DNA from: Nostoc carneum NIES-2107
Lineage (GTDB): Bacteria; Cyanobacteriota; Cyanobacteriia; Cyanobacteriales; Nostocaceae
Direction: 5' to 3'
Assembly: GCA_002368155.1 (NCBI GenBank)
Contig: AP018180.1
Coordinates: 2,868,784-2,932,783 of the forward strand
DNA: 64,000 bases
Positions 9,741 to 19,632 of this stretch are shown here, piece by piece. Positions within the stretch are counted from its first letter, which is position 1, and each line of letters begins with the position of its first letter. Below the pieces are notes generated by a model. It searched no databases and was not told the DNA's origin. It worked only from the letters and a program-made list of their open reading frames with translations. Made by a program: the position numbers and the translations under genes.

Positions 9741-9936
9741 TTTTTTGGGAGTTAAAAGTCAATAGGCTTGAAGCTCTTACCAATGACAAATGACAAATGA
9801 CTAATGACTTGCTCTTACCTTTTCCCTAATTCACTGAAAAACCAGCACTAAAAGCTGAAATTGATAGATTGCATCATCAGTTGGGCAATATTTAAGAAAG
9901 TGCTGTGACTAATTTTTAACCTATGAGTAATGAGTT
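9741..9936. repeat. Gap with TGACAAA-type heptamer repeat
   Basis: Between the haemagglutinin and CHAT genes. Near 9781-9810 it contains short tandem units (AATGACAAATGAC, CTAATGAC) of the TGACAAA heptamer class found in many gaps of this window. No gene is visible. Confidence 0.6.
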
Positions 9937-12489
9937 ATGACTTTTTCTATCACACAACGTCGTTATCTATATATCAGTCTGAGTATTCTGAGCTTGTGTT
10001 TGGCTGTGACTATCACACCTGTGAGAGCATCTGTGGAAGTATCTACAAATCCTATTCTCAATGCTGCAGCATCTACCAACCAGCTAGAAGAGGGACGAAA
10101 CCTCTATCGCTCAGGGCAATTTACAGAAGCAGTTAAAGTTTGGCAAACAGCAGCACGGCAATATCACACTCAAGGCGATCGCCTCAATGAAGCCTTGAGT
10201 TTAAGTTACCTCTCGCTGGCACAACAAGAACTTAATCAATGGCCAGCCGCCAGTCAATCTATTGAGGAAAGTGTAAAGCTTTTACAAAAACTTTCACCCC
10301 CTGCTGATGCAATTGTCTGGGCGCAAATACTCAATACCAGAGGGAATTTGCAACTACATACAGGTAAAGCCGAAGTTGCTCTGGAAAGTTGGCAACAAGC
10401 TCAAAAATTTTATGAGCAAGCAGGCGACCAGATGGGCAATTTGGGTAGTCAAATCAACCAAGCACAGGCTTTACAAAGTTTAGGATTTTATCGCCGTTCT
10501 AAACAGCAGTTAGAGGCGCTCACGCAAAAATTGGCAGCCATGCCAGATTCAGAAGTCAAAGTCAGTGGGTTGCGATCGCTTGGTTTAGCACTGCAAATGA
10601 TTGGTGATTCTGGCAAGAGTCAACAGGTATTAGAGCAAAGTTTAGCAGCAGCCAATAAAATTGGTGCTACACCTCATTTAAGTTCTATTTTGCTGAATTT
10701 GGGCAAAACTGCCGTAGACTTACAAGATCCGGATACAGCATTAGATTACTTTGAAAAGGCCCAAAAAATCACTACTAATCCAGGCGATCAATTACAGGCG
10801 CGTCTAGCTCTGTTTAAACTTTTCATTGACTACGACAAGCTAGAACTAGCTGCTCCTTTAGCACCACAACTACAACTACAACTAGCAGAACTACCCACCA
10901 GCCACACCTCCCTCTACGCAGCCATCAATTTTGTTGCTACCCTCAATCGCTTAGAAAATCCTGATAAAATCGTACCGCTCAAAGACTTGGCCCAACTGAT
11001 GGCCGTGACAGTTAAGTCTGCACAACAACTACAAGATACACAAGCAGAAGCTTATGCACTGCATCAATGGGGAAAACTCTATAGTCGGACACAGCAGTTA
11101 GCGCAAGCCAAAGAATTAGCGCAGAAATCCCTCAATATTGCGCGCCAACTCGAAGCTGAGGATATAATTGCTCAATCGGCTTGGCAGGTCGGTAAGTTGT
11201 ATAAACAACAAGGCGATCGCCCACAAGCAATTAAAGCCTACACCGAAGCAGTTAAGGCTTTAAAGGCACTGCGGGGCGATTTGGTAGCCATTAATCCTGA
11301 TGTCCAGTTTTCTTTCCGCGAGAGTGTAGAGCCTGTGTACCGGGAACTAGTAGGTTTACTGTTAGATGAGCAACCAACTCAAACAGAACTCTTACAAGCT
11401 CGTGAGTTAATCGAATCGCTGCAAATTGCCGAACTCGATAACTTTTTCCGCGAAGCCTGTTTAGATAGAGCCAAACAAATTGACCAGGTTGACCCCACTG
11501 CAACAATCGTTTATCCGATTATTTTGCCCGATCGCCTAGCAGTTATTCTCTCTCAAACTGGGCAACCGCTACGTTATTATGTGACGCACAAATCTCAAGG
11601 GGAAATTGAGCAAACTCTCGACAAATTATTAGTTGGCTTTAACCCTGTTTCCGATTCTAAAGAACGCGATCGCGTTTCTCAACAAATTTACGATTGGCTA
11701 ATTCGCCCAGCCGAAGCAGACCAAGCTTTCAAAGATACTAAGACATTGGTATTTGTGCTGGATGGTCACTTACGTAATATTCCGATGGCAGGTTTATATG
11801 ACGGTAAGCAATACCTCATCGAAAAGTATGCTGTGGCCCTTTCGCCAGGAATGCAACTAATCGCCGCGCGATCGCTCCAACAAAATCATATTGATGCGAT
11901 CGTTGGTGGTATCAGTGAATCTCGTAGTGGCTTTAGTGCTTTGCCGGCTGTGGAATCAGAAGTGAGGCAAATCTCTAAGACAGTTCCTTCTTCGATGTTG
12001 CTCAATAAACAATTCACCAGTCAAGCTCTTGCGGATCGTGTCAAATCTAGTGGTGCTGATGTTGTCCATTTAGCAACCCACGGACAATTTAGTTCTCGCT
12101 TGGAAGATACCTTCCTACTTACTTGGGATGGAGAAGTTAATGTCAAAGAGTTGTCAGAACTACTGAAAAATCGAGGTAACGAGCCATCAAAAGCAATTGA
12201 GTTGCTCGTATTGAGTGCCTGTGATACCGCCACTGGTGATGATCGCGCTGTGCTGGGATTAGCAGGATTAGCTGTTAAGTCTGGTGCCCGTTCCACCATC
12301 GCCACCCTCTGGCCTGTAAAAGATAAGGCAGCCGCTATGTTGATGACTCGTTTCTACGATCAACTGCGAAAACCCAACACCACTAAAGCCGAAGCCCTAC
12401 GACAAGCCCAAATCAACCTAATTCGCCAAAGTGATTTTGTCGATCCGTTCTTTTGGTCTGCTTTTGTTTTAGTAGGTAGTTGGCAGTAA
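9937..12489 (+). CDS. Exported TPR-CHAT (caspase-like) protein
   Basis: 850 residues. The N-terminus (RRYLYISLSILSLCLAV, then VRA|S near residue 31) looks like a type I signal peptide or an uncleaved anchor, so the protein is likely periplasmic. Residues about 50-470 are TPR-like helical repeats (for example QAREYHTQGDRLNEALSLS-like units and QGDRPQAIKAYTEAVKAL). A CHAT domain fills about 540-850, with catalytic His715 in HLATHGQ and Cys762 in LSACDTATGD, followed by GLAGLAVKSGARSTIATLW and the closing FWSAFVLVGSW. CHAT (caspase HetF-associated with TPRs) is a clan CD cysteine-protease fold; HetF of heterocyst development is a relative. Both catalytic residues are present, so activity is plausible. 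Its position between a secreted adhesin and the DUF928/CHASE2 genes suggests surface-protein processing. The substrate is unknown. Confidence 0.9.
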   Translation: MTFSITQRRYLYISLSILSLCLAVTITPVRASVEVSTNPILNAAASTNQLEEGRNLYRSGQFTEAVKVWQTAARQYHTQGDRLNEALSLSYLSLAQQELNQWPAASQSIEESVKLLQKLSPPADAIVWAQILNTRGNLQLHTGKAEVALESWQQAQKFYEQAGDQMGNLGSQINQAQALQSLGFYRRSKQQLEALTQKLAAMPDSEVKVSGLRSLGLALQMIGDSGKSQQVLEQSLAAANKIGATPHLSSILLNLGKTAVDLQDPDTALDYFEKAQKITTNPGDQLQARLALFKLFIDYDKLELAAPLAPQLQLQLAELPTSHTSLYAAINFVATLNRLENPDKIVPLKDLAQLMAVTVKSAQQLQDTQAEAYALHQWGKLYSRTQQLAQAKELAQKSLNIARQLEAEDIIAQSAWQVGKLYKQQGDRPQAIKAYTEAVKALKALRGDLVAINPDVQFSFRESVEPVYRELVGLLLDEQPTQTELLQARELIESLQIAELDNFFREACLDRAKQIDQVDPTATIVYPIILPDRLAVILSQTGQPLRYYVTHKSQGEIEQTLDKLLVGFNPVSDSKERDRVSQQIYDWLIRPAEADQAFKDTKTLVFVLDGHLRNIPMAGLYDGKQYLIEKYAVALSPGMQLIAARSLQQNHIDAIVGGISESRSGFSALPAVESEVRQISKTVPSSMLLNKQFTSQALADRVKSSGADVVHLATHGQFSSRLEDTFLLTWDGEVNVKELSELLKNRGNEPSKAIELLVLSACDTATGDDRAVLGLAGLAVKSGARSTIATLWPVKDKAAAMLMTRFYDQLRKPNTTKAEALRQAQINLIRQSDFVDPFFWSAFVLVGSWQ

Positions 12490-12782
12490 GTATTACTGGG
12501 GTATTAATACTGATTAATAGTAAATTATTAAACATAATACCTCAGTACCAAGAACTCATCAATCAAGTGTTTTTCTCAGTAATATCACTGTCTATCTTTT
12601 TCAGCTATAAGTGTGATATTTATCAAAAATTAGTTGGAAATTATTAGATAATAGGGAAAATAAGCCTATACTAAAACTGTGTATTCCGCTTAAAAGAGCT
12701 GTGATTAGATTAATGACACATGTTTACTTATCAAGTCGGAATAAAGTATCAAATATCACGCCTTGTAAACGAGGTAACGATA
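12490..12782. other. AT-rich gap upstream of the DUF928 gene
   Basis: About 290 bp without a convincing gene. A frame continuous with the DUF928 gene extends upstream to 12720, but the signal peptide and a GAGG ribosome-binding site (about 12771) point to the ATG at 12783 as the true start. No promoter could be fixed. Confidence 0.5.
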
Positions 12783-13823
12783 ATGAAACGTCAATATTTA
12801 GCTAGTACATTGAGCGTCGTCGCTCTAATAGCTAGTACCACATGGTCAAGTGCTTATGCGTTGACATTTACTCCACCTCCGAACAATGGTTCGCCTAGCC
12901 AAGCCACAGGTGGGGCTTCTCGCGGTAGTTTATTTATTCCTACTTCGGGAAAGGGTGCGCCTAGACAAGCCACAGGAGGGGCTTCTCGCGGTAGCTTATT
13001 TACTCCTACTTCGGGTAAAGGAACACCTAGACAAGCCACAGGAGGGGCTTCTCGCGGTAGTTTATTTACTCCTACTTCGGGTAAAGGAACACCTAGACAA
13101 GCCACAGGTGGGGCTTCTCGCGGTGACCTGTTTACACCAGTTGCTGGGAAAGGTACACCCAGACAAGCGAGTGGGGGCGCTTCTCGCGGCGACCTGTTTA
13201 CACCGGTTGCAGGGAAAGGCACACCACAACAAGCAGCAGGCGGCGCTTCTCGCGTTGGTACATACTACTTAAATCCTTCAACAGTAGCAGCAACAGGGCC
13301 AGCAGCCCTCATTGCACTCCTACCTGAAAGCTTTTATGGCACAACATTGTCAGAACATCCGACAATTCTGGTCTATATTCCAGCTTCCAATGCTGCAGAA
13401 GCCGTATTTAGTCTCAAGGATGAAGCGGGCAATACGCAGCATCAAATGACTATTCCTGTTGCGGGTAAATCTGGAGTAGTTGCTGTGCAATTACCCACAG
13501 ATGCACCTGCTTTAGCTGTGAACAAAAATTACCATTGGTTTTTGGCACTGAAAGTCGATGGAGAACTCAGCCCCAGTACACCTTACGTCGATGGTTGGAT
13601 TCAACGCATCCAGCCCAATGCAGAATTAGCAACTGCAATGCAGGATCAAGATGCTTTGAAACGGGCGACAGCTTTGGGTAAAAACGGGGTTTGGTATGAC
13701 TGTGTGGCCACACTGGCTATGTTACACACCGATCAACCAACTAATGTCAGCCTCAGCAAGCAATGGGAAGAACTCCTCTCCTCAGTCAGCTTGAAAGAGT
13801 TGGCAACGGCTCCGTTCAATTAA
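12783..13823 (+). CDS. DUF928-type exported protein with expanded 22-residue repeat
   Basis: 346 residues from the ATG at 12783, chosen because it follows GAGG at good spacing and opens a signal peptide (KRQYLASTLSVVALIAS, cleavage near AYA|L). After it come six tandem units of 22 residues with core GKGTPRQATGGASRG and a SLFTPTS or DLFTPVA end. From about residue 160 the folded part (LIALLPESFYGTTLSEHPTI, then FSLKDEAGN and NYHWFLALKVDG) matches what I know of DUF928, a cyanobacterial family of unknown function. GGA(S/T)RG is normally a single motif just before the domain, so here it has been multiplied. Neighbours are the CHAT gene upstream and the CHASE2 kinase downstream. A hairpin follows the stop. 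Confidence 0.82.
   Translation: MKRQYLASTLSVVALIASTTWSSAYALTFTPPPNNGSPSQATGGASRGSLFIPTSGKGAPRQATGGASRGSLFTPTSGKGTPRQATGGASRGSLFTPTSGKGTPRQATGGASRGDLFTPVAGKGTPRQASGGASRGDLFTPVAGKGTPQQAAGGASRVGTYYLNPSTVAATGPAALIALLPESFYGTTLSEHPTILVYIPASNAAEAVFSLKDEAGNTQHQMTIPVAGKSGVVAVQLPTDAPALAVNKNYHWFLALKVDGELSPSTPYVDGWIQRIQPNAELATAMQDQDALKRATALGKNGVWYDCVATLAMLHTDQPTNVSLSKQWEELLSSVSLKELATAPFN
12894..13257 (+). repeat. 66-bp in-frame tandem repeat, about 5.5-6 units
   Basis: Units begin at 12894, 12960, 13026, 13092, 13158 and 13224, exactly 66 bp apart. Units two to four are close to identical; the first and the last two have drifted. Each encodes 22 residues with GGASRG at the centre. Because 66 is a multiple of three, copy-number change preserves the reading frame. 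Confidence 0.95.
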
Positions 13824-13831
13824 TTTTTAGT

Positions 13832-13867
13832 ATTTCGTAGCCAGCACTTTAGTCCTGGCTACGAAAT
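13832..13867 (+). terminator. Hairpin after the DUF928 gene
   Basis: A perfect 13-bp stem, ATTTCGTAGCCAG (13832-13844) with CTGGCTACGAAAT (13855-13867), and a 10-base loop lie 9 bp past the stop. There is no strong U-tract, so it may be a transcript-end stabiliser or a dispersed hairpin rather than a classical terminator. Confidence 0.6.
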
Positions 13868-14043
13868 TATTGACCATGAAATTGGCAATGGGTAATGGGT
13901 ATATAGAATAAGGCTTTTAGTGAAATGGTATGAAAGAGTTTTGGAATTACAAATTACGTATTTGCTTCTTACCGGAGGCAAGTCTTACGAATTAGTAATT
14001 ATTAATTATATTGACTGCAATAAATTAACTGTGTGGCCCAAAT

Positions 14044-16845
14044 ATGTGGCGCAAATTTCAGGCTTTTATTCAACAAACTCGGAGCATTTTAATTATTACC
14101 CCCAGTGTTGCCATAACGTTTATATTTGGGCAGTCTGTGGGACTTTTTAATTTGCCAGAATGGAAAATTCGCGATGAATGGTTTCGTCACTCATCCCCAG
14201 AAAAGATAGCTGACGAAATTGTGATTGTCACAATCGATGAGCAGGATATTCAATCGGTGCGGAAATGGCCGATTCCAGATTGGGCATTAGCTGAATTACT
14301 AGATAAAATTCGCGCACAAAAACCTAGAGCTATTGGCTTGGATCTCTATCGAGATTTACCAGAAGGCACAGGAAATGAAAAACTTGTGAAAGTTTTTAGT
14401 AGCACTCCTAACTTAATTGGAGTAGAGAAAATCACAGGTGAACGTGTTCATCCTCCACCAGAATTGAAAAAACGCGATCAAGTGGGATTAGCTGATTTGG
14501 TTTTGGATGGCGATCGCTTTGTCCGCCGTGCCCTTTTAACAGCTGAAGATCCCAAAGAAAAAGGAACTCTGAAAGCTGGGATGGCAACCCTAGTAGCACT
14601 TAAGTACTTAGAAGCCGATAGCATTAGTTTAGAAAGCATTGACCCCAAACAACAAAAATTTCAATTGGGTCAAGAAACCTACGTACCTCTAAAAAATCAA
14701 GAAGCAGGTTATGCTGATGATGATTTAGGCGGCTATCAAATTCTACTTAACTGGTATGGTTCCGAAACTGCATTTCATACAGTGAAGATGCGGAATGTAT
14801 TAGCTGGGCGAATTCCGGCAAACTTAATGCGCGATCGCATGGTGTTTATTGGCTCAGTTGCATCTAGTACTAATGATTTTTTCAGTACACCTTTTTCCTC
14901 TGGGTTATCTGCACAAAAACCGACTCCAGGTGTAGTGATCCATGCCAATATTGCTCACCAATTAGTACGAGGGGCAAAAACAGGTAAAACGACTCTCCAC
15001 GGCATTTCTGGGATTTCTACATCAATTTGGATTGTGTTTTGGGCTTTGTTGGGTTCAACGGGTAGTTGGTTAGTAGCCAGTACTCGCACTGGGTGGCGGA
15101 TTCCTGGTGGTAAAATGCTGTGGGCAACTTTAGGCACCAGTGGGCTGTGTTTGGGTGGTACTTACGGTGCATTTCTGTACGGTATCGTGATTCCGGTAAC
15201 ACCCGCTTTAGCCGCCTTTATTAGCAGCGTGATTGCTACAACCAATGCCTATAAACAACAAAAATTAGAACAAACAAATCGCCAACTAGAAATTGCTAAC
15301 GATCAACTTTTAGACTACTCCAAAACCCTAGAGACAAAAGTTGAAGAACGTACTCAGGAACTACTAGAAGCCAAGCAAGCTGCTGATGCTGCTAACCAAG
15401 CCAAGAGTGAGTTTTTGGCAAATATGAGTCACGAGTTACGCACGCCGTTAAATGGTATCTTAGGCTTTGCCCAGGTACTAGAAGGCTCACCCAACTTAAC
15501 AGCAAAAAACCTGGAAGGAGTCCGAATTATTCACCAATGTGGCTCACATTTGCTGATGCTGATCAATGACATTCTCGACCTCTCCAAGATTGAAGCCCGA
15601 AAATTGGAATTGGTAACGACTAATGTGCATTTGTCCAGCTTCTTACATAGTGTTACTGAAATTTGTGGTATTCGAGCAAAGCAAAAAAAGATAGCATTCA
15701 ATATTTTAATTAGCGATCGCCTACCATCTGTAATTCAAGCTGATGAAAAACGCTTGCGCCAATTATTGATCAATTTGCTGGGTAATGCCATCAAATTTAC
15801 AGATAGTGGTGGTGTGACGTTCAAAGTAGAATTACTAGAATCTGAGAATCAGGAAAATACCCAAACCCCAAACACCAAACACCAAACACCAAATCCCAAA
15901 ATTCGCTTCAAAATAGAAGATACAGGTATTGGGATGCCGCATGACCAAATCGAGAAAATCTTTTTGCCTTTTGAGCAAGTCGGTAAAGGCGGACAGCGGT
16001 CTGATGGTACTGGCTTAGGATTGGCGATTAGCCAAAGAATAGCGACATTGATGGGGAGCGAAATTCAGGTGCAAAGCCGCCTGGGTGAGGGTAGCGTATT
16101 TTGGCTAGATTTAGCAGTATCAGTACCACTTTCCCATGACTGGCATACAGACTCAATCTCTCCCACCCAGCAGAAAATTAGCGGCATTCAGGGTAGTGCG
16201 CCTCAGATTCTCATTGTCGATGATGATGAAAATCACCGTGCTTTATTAATTAATTTATTACAACAAATTGGTTGTCGCATTTTAGAAGCCACCGAAGGCA
16301 AACAAGGCTTAGCATTAGCCAAAGAATGCATCCCGGATGTGATTTTGCTGGATTTAGCTATGCCCAATATGGATGGTTTTGAGTTCATGGTCAATCTACA
16401 AGCACAGCCACAAACTAGTTCAATTCCGATTATTGTTTCGAGTGCCAATGTCTTTGAAGAAAATCGCCAGCGTAGTTTACAAGCTGGGGCGACAGCATTT
16501 GTACCAAAACCCCTGCAAGTTGAGGAACTCTTAAATGCCTTGCGATCGGTGTTGAAAGTGGAATGGATTTATGCCCAACCTGCACCGCAACAGCCATCTG
16601 TATCACATGAGCAGCCATCAGAGAGCGAATTGATTCTACCATCGCAAGATATTTTACAACATATGTATCATTTGGCAATGATGGGAGATATTCCGGCGAT
16701 TGAGGGAATTATAGAAGAGTTAGTGGAGCAAAACAGCCAATATGGTAATTTTGCTAGCGAGTTGAAACAACTTACTGCTAATTTCCAAACGAGTAAAATA
16801 CGTAAATTACTTAAATCATTTATCACCACGGAGTCACGTCAATGA
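14044..16845 (+). CDS. CHASE2-domain hybrid sensor histidine kinase (CHASE2-HisKA-HATPase-REC)
   Basis: 933 residues. A first membrane helix (about 15-35) is followed by an extracytoplasmic CHASE2 domain (about 40-320; [52 protein letters not shown]) and then three membrane helices (about 325-400), the family's usual topology. A coiled coil leads to HisKA with His463 in [11 protein letters not shown], HATPase ([30 protein letters not shown]), and a C-terminal receiver (about 720-840) with Asp770 in [17 protein letters not shown]2 ligands are largely unknown. It follows the CHAT and DUF928 genes and overlaps the next gene by 4 bp (ATGA), so the two are probably translationally coupled partners. 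It likely senses an envelope state related to the exported proteins upstream. Confidence 0.92.
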   Translation: MWRKFQAFIQQTRSILIITPSVAITFIFGQSVGLFNLPEWKIRDEWFRHSSPEKIADEIVIVTIDEQDIQSVRKWPIPDWALAELLDKIRAQKPRAIGLDLYRDLPEGTGNEKLVKVFSSTPNLIGVEKITGERVHPPPELKKRDQVGLADLVLDGDRFVRRALLTAEDPKEKGTLKAGMATLVALKYLEADSISLESIDPKQQKFQLGQETYVPLKNQEAGYADDDLGGYQILLNWYGSETAFHTVKMRNVLAGRIPANLMRDRMVFIGSVASSTNDFFSTPFSSGLSAQKPTPGVVIHANIAHQLVRGAKTGKTTLHGISGISTSIWIVFWALLGSTGSWLVASTRTGWRIPGGKMLWATLGTSGLCLGGTYGAFLYGIVIPVTPALAAFISSVIATTNAYKQQKLEQTNRQLEIANDQLLDYSKTLETKVEERTQELLEAKQAADAANQAKSEFLANMSHELRTPLNGILGFAQVLEGSPNLTAKNLEGVRIIHQCGSHLLMLINDILDLSKIEARKLELVTTNVHLSSFLHSVTEICGIRAKQKKIAFNILISDRLPSVIQADEKRLRQLLINLLGNAIKFTDSGGVTFKVELLESENQENTQTPNTKHQTPNPKIRFKIEDTGIGMPHDQIEKIFLPFEQVGKGGQRSDGTGLGLAISQRIATLMGSEIQVQSRLGEGSVFWLDLAVSVPLSHDWHTDSISPTQQKISGIQGSAPQILIVDDDENHRALLINLLQQIGCRILEATEGKQGLALAKECIPDVILLDLAMPNMDGFEFMVNLQAQPQTSSIPIIVSSANVFEENRQRSLQAGATAFVPKPLQVEELLNALRSVLKVEWIYAQPAPQQPSVSHEQPSESELILPSQDILQHMYHLAMMGDIPAIEGIIEELVEQNSQYGNFASELKQLTANFQTSKIRKLLKSFITTESRQ

Positions 16846-18143
16846 TGACTGATCCTCTCTTAAAGCCAATGCATATTTTATTAGTGGATGACAATCCCAA
16901 CAATCTCAAGGTGCTATCAGAAGCGATTCAAGGATATGGCTGGAAAGCACTTATGGCCACAGATGGCGAATCTGCGATTGAACAAACAGAATACGCTCAT
17001 CCCGATCTCATTCTCTTAGATGTGATGATGCCAGGTATAGATGGATTTGAAACTTGCCGCAGGTTAAAAGCCAATCCTATTACTCAAAATACGCCAATTA
17101 TTTTCATGACAGCTTTATCTGAAACTACGGATAAAGTCAAAGGATTAGAAATTGGGGCTGTTGACTACATTACCAAACCTTTTCAGCAAGAAGAAGTCAT
17201 TGCCCGATTAAAACTACACCTCAAAATCTCTTATCTAACTCGAACATTAGAACAACGGGTGCAAGAACGCACCGCGGAATTAAGCCAATCTCTACAAAGG
17301 TTGCAACAAACCCAACTACAACTCATTCAAAGCGAGAAAATGTCCACCTTAGGACAACTAGTTGCAGGGATTGGTCATGAAATTAATAACCCAGTCGGGT
17401 TTCTGGATGGCAACACTGCTCATATTAAGGGATATGTCAACGATTTGCTACGGCTGATATATCTTTATCAAGAGAAGCTACCAGATCCCGATCCAGAAAT
17501 TGAAGATTTAGTTGATGAAATCGACTTCGAGTATATTACTGAGGATTTACCTAAATTACTATCATCGATGGATCAGGGAATTTCTCGCCTAAAAGATATC
17601 AGCTTGTCTTTGAGAACCTTTGCCCGTGCTGATATGTCATCCAAGGTAGAGTATCAAATTCATGAAGGCATTGATAGCACTTTAATGCTGTTGAAACATC
17701 GCCTCAAAGATAATGGCGATCGCCCTCGAATTCATACTATCACTGAATATGGTGAGTTACCCCCAATCAGTTGCTATCCGGGACAACTGAATCAGGTATT
17801 TATGAATATCATTGCTAATGCCATTGATGCCTTTGATGAATACTATCACAACCACTCTCATCAAGCACCGCTAAATGAACAGAATAAGCTGACTATTACA
17901 ACATCCGTTGATCCTCAGCAGCAAAGCGTCACAATTTGCATCCAAGATAATGGCCCTGGTATGCCTCCAGAAGTGCAAGCTAGAGTTTTTGAGCCATCAT
18001 TTACCACCAAACCTGTGGGTAAAGGTACTGGATTAGGTTTAGCGATTAGCTACCAAATTATTGTTGATAAACATAATGGACAAATTAGATGCTTCTCAAT
18101 GCCTGGAGAAGGAACTAAATTCGTTATTAACCTGCCAATTTAA
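16842..18143 (+). CDS. Response regulator-histidine kinase (REC-HisKA-HATPase)
   Basis: 433 residues, cytoplasmic. The receiver (about 10-125) has LLVDDN, Asp60 in [11 protein letters not shown] and the KPF lysine. A coiled coil ([19 protein letters not shown]) precedes a HisKA-type region with His179 in [12 protein letters not shown] and HATPase ([37 protein letters not shown]). The GHEINNP form is typical of cyanobacterial kinases. Its start overlaps the stop of the CHASE2 kinase (ATGA), so it is likely the direct phospho-acceptor of that kinase, relaying onward. Its receiver is very close to that of 4212-5426. No DNA-binding output domain is present, so the final target is elsewhere. Confidence 0.92.
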   Translation: MMTDPLLKPMHILLVDDNPNNLKVLSEAIQGYGWKALMATDGESAIEQTEYAHPDLILLDVMMPGIDGFETCRRLKANPITQNTPIIFMTALSETTDKVKGLEIGAVDYITKPFQQEEVIARLKLHLKISYLTRTLEQRVQERTAELSQSLQRLQQTQLQLIQSEKMSTLGQLVAGIGHEINNPVGFLDGNTAHIKGYVNDLLRLIYLYQEKLPDPDPEIEDLVDEIDFEYITEDLPKLLSSMDQGISRLKDISLSLRTFARADMSSKVEYQIHEGIDSTLMLLKHRLKDNGDRPRIHTITEYGELPPISCYPGQLNQVFMNIIANAIDAFDEYYHNHSHQAPLNEQNKLTITTSVDPQQQSVTICIQDNGPGMPPEVQARVFEPSFTTKPVGKGTGLGLAISYQIIVDKHNGQIRCFSMPGEGTKFVINLPI

Positions 18144-18238
18144 CAGGCTATTAAATAATTTTAAAAACTGACTTTTATATTAATTTTTGAATTAAATCAA
18201 CTCAAAAAGATTAAATTTAAATTTATTGTATATTGTAG

Positions 18239-18265
18239 GATGCGTTAGCGTCAGCGTAACGCATC
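18239..18265. terminator. Hairpin between convergent genes
   Basis: GATGCGTTA (18239-18247) pairs with TAACGCATC (18257-18265) in the 135-bp gap between the convergent kinase and hypB. The position fits a bidirectional terminator; the sequence also belongs to a hairpin class widespread in cyanobacterial gaps, with relatives at 20782 and 50203. Confidence 0.5.
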
Positions 18266-18278
18266 AAATTTATGGCAA

Positions 18279-19139
18279 TTATCCCATCACAGGCAAGCTA
18301 ACTTTTTTCGATAACCAATCATACCAAGTTTCTAACCCAGCACCTGTAGTAGAAGAAACTTGAAAAATCTGTATTTCTGGATTAACTTGACGTGCATATT
18401 CTAGACATTTTTGCACATCAAATTGTACATAAGGCAATAAATCGATTTTAGTGAGAATCATCACCTCACTAGCGCGGAACATATGCGGATATTTAATTGG
18501 TTTATCTTCGCCTTCAGTTACAGAGAGAATGACAACTTTTGCTTGTTCGCCTAAATCAAATAATGCTGGACAAACTAAGTTACCCACATTTTCAATCATC
18601 ACTACTGAGTTTAAAGGTGGGTTGAGTTGTTGTAAACCTCTTTCGATCATCGAAGCATCTAAATGACAGCCAGTACCTGTATTTATTTGGACAACTTTAC
18701 AACCAGTTTCTTGAATTTTTTTGGCATCATTAGTTGTTTCTTGATCGCCTTCAATAACGCTGATAGTTAATTTAGATGTTAAATCCTTGATAGTGCGAGT
18801 TAATAAAGTTGTTTTACCAGCACCAGGAGAACTCATTAAGTTTAAAGCGAGAATATTTCGCCCTTTAAACCAGCCACGATTTTGAGCAGCTAACAGGTTA
18901 TTTTTTGCTAAAATATCTTGTTCTAAACTAATTGTTGTACCATGCATTTTGGCATGAATCTGTGATGCTTCTTGATGATGGTCGTGACTGTGAGAATGGG
19001 TAATGACAGTACCATCAGGTAAGGTATGAGTGTGATTACCATCATCATGGTGATGGTGGTGGTGATGATTTACTTCACCTGTAGCTAAATTAGTTACTTT
19101 GCTTTCTGCATCGTCAGAACAACCGCAAGTTACACACAT
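18279..19139 (-). CDS. hypB: Hydrogenase nickel-incorporation GTPase HypB
   Basis: 286 residues. HypB delivers Ni to the NiFe hydrogenase large subunit with HypA, powered by GTP. Visible are an N-terminal CVTCGC metal site, a His-rich stretch (residues about 25-63, including a run of seven His) that would store nickel or zinc, and a G domain with P-loop SSPGAGKTT (103-111), the TKID base-recognition motif, and a metal site in the TGTGCHLD segment. Its start overlaps the end of hypA by 10 bp, so the two are translationally coupled. It is the last gene of the minus-strand hyp cluster and converges with the kinase at 16842. The His tract is richer than in many HypB proteins, suggesting a storage role. 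Confidence 0.97.
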   Translation of the reverse strand: MCVTCGCSDDAESKVTNLATGEVNHHHHHHHDDGNHTHTLPDGTVITHSHSHDHHQEASQIHAKMHGTTISLEQDILAKNNLLAAQNRGWFKGRNILALNLMSSPGAGKTTLLTRTIKDLTSKLTISVIEGDQETTNDAKKIQETGCKVVQINTGTGCHLDASMIERGLQQLNPPLNSVVMIENVGNLVCPALFDLGEQAKVVILSVTEGEDKPIKYPHMFRASEVMILTKIDLLPYVQFDVQKCLEYARQVNPEIQIFQVSSTTGAGLETWYDWLSKKVSLPVMG

Positions 19140-19471
19140 ACTTCCTCTATTTCTATTTCCTTAATTTTTAATTCTTCACCAGTTATTAAATTTAATTGCA
19201 CGCTACCACATTCACAAACGCCAAAGGGTTTGTCTAAAGCAATTTTATTACCACATTGGCGACATTCTGCTAAACCAGGAATTTCTCTAATTTCTAATTT
19301 TGCGCCTTCTAGAACTGTACCTTGAGCGCAAATATCAAAACAAAACCGAATGGCATCAGGCATAATGGCTGATAGCTTGCCAATTTCTAATGCGACTCTT
19401 TGAACTTTTTTACCTTGGGCATGTTCTGTGACTATGGCAACAATATTTTGTGTAATTCCGAGTTCGTGCAT
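19130..19471 (-). CDS. hypA: Hydrogenase nickel-insertion protein HypA
   Basis: 113 residues, the usual family length. The N-terminal MHEL provides His2, the Ni ligand. A zinc site is formed by Cys70/Cys73 (CRQC) and Cys86/Cys88 (CEC); the second pair is CxC rather than the common CxxC. HypA works with HypB to insert Ni into hydrogenase. It overlaps hypB by 10 bp. Upstream, a 78-bp palindromic repeat separates it from hypE. Confidence 0.96.
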   Translation of the reverse strand: MHELGITQNIVAIVTEHAQGKKVQRVALEIGKLSAIMPDAIRFCFDICAQGTVLEGAKLEIREIPGLAECRQCGNKIALDKPFGVCECGSVQLNLITGEELKIKEIEIEEVCV

Positions 19472-19500
19472 AGATTTACGAGGGAAAATTAGAACTGTTT

Positions 19501-19578
19501 AGATCCCCCTAAATCCCCCTTAAAAAGGGGGACTTTCAGAGCTTTTTGCCCCCCTTTTTAAGGGGGGTTGGGGGGATC
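19501..19578. repeat. Palindromic G/C-tract repeat between hypE and hypA
   Basis: Left arm AGATCCCCCTAAATCCCCCT and right arm ending AAGGGGGGTTGGGGGGATC form a long imperfect inverted repeat. I recognise this type as a common dispersed palindrome of Nostocales genomes. In the hyp transcript it would form a strong stem between hypE and hypA. Confidence 0.75.
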
Positions 19579-19632
19579 AATAAGTGCTTAACATCACAGC
19601 CAATCACTTTTCAAACAACCTCTTAGTAATAT

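Noticed and set aside
12854..13272. Overlapping open frames of 122 and 128 codons on both strands at the DUF928 repeat
   Set aside because: They are produced by the 66-bp tandem repeat, which keeps all frames of either strand open; the DUF928 frame alone has a signal peptide and family domain.
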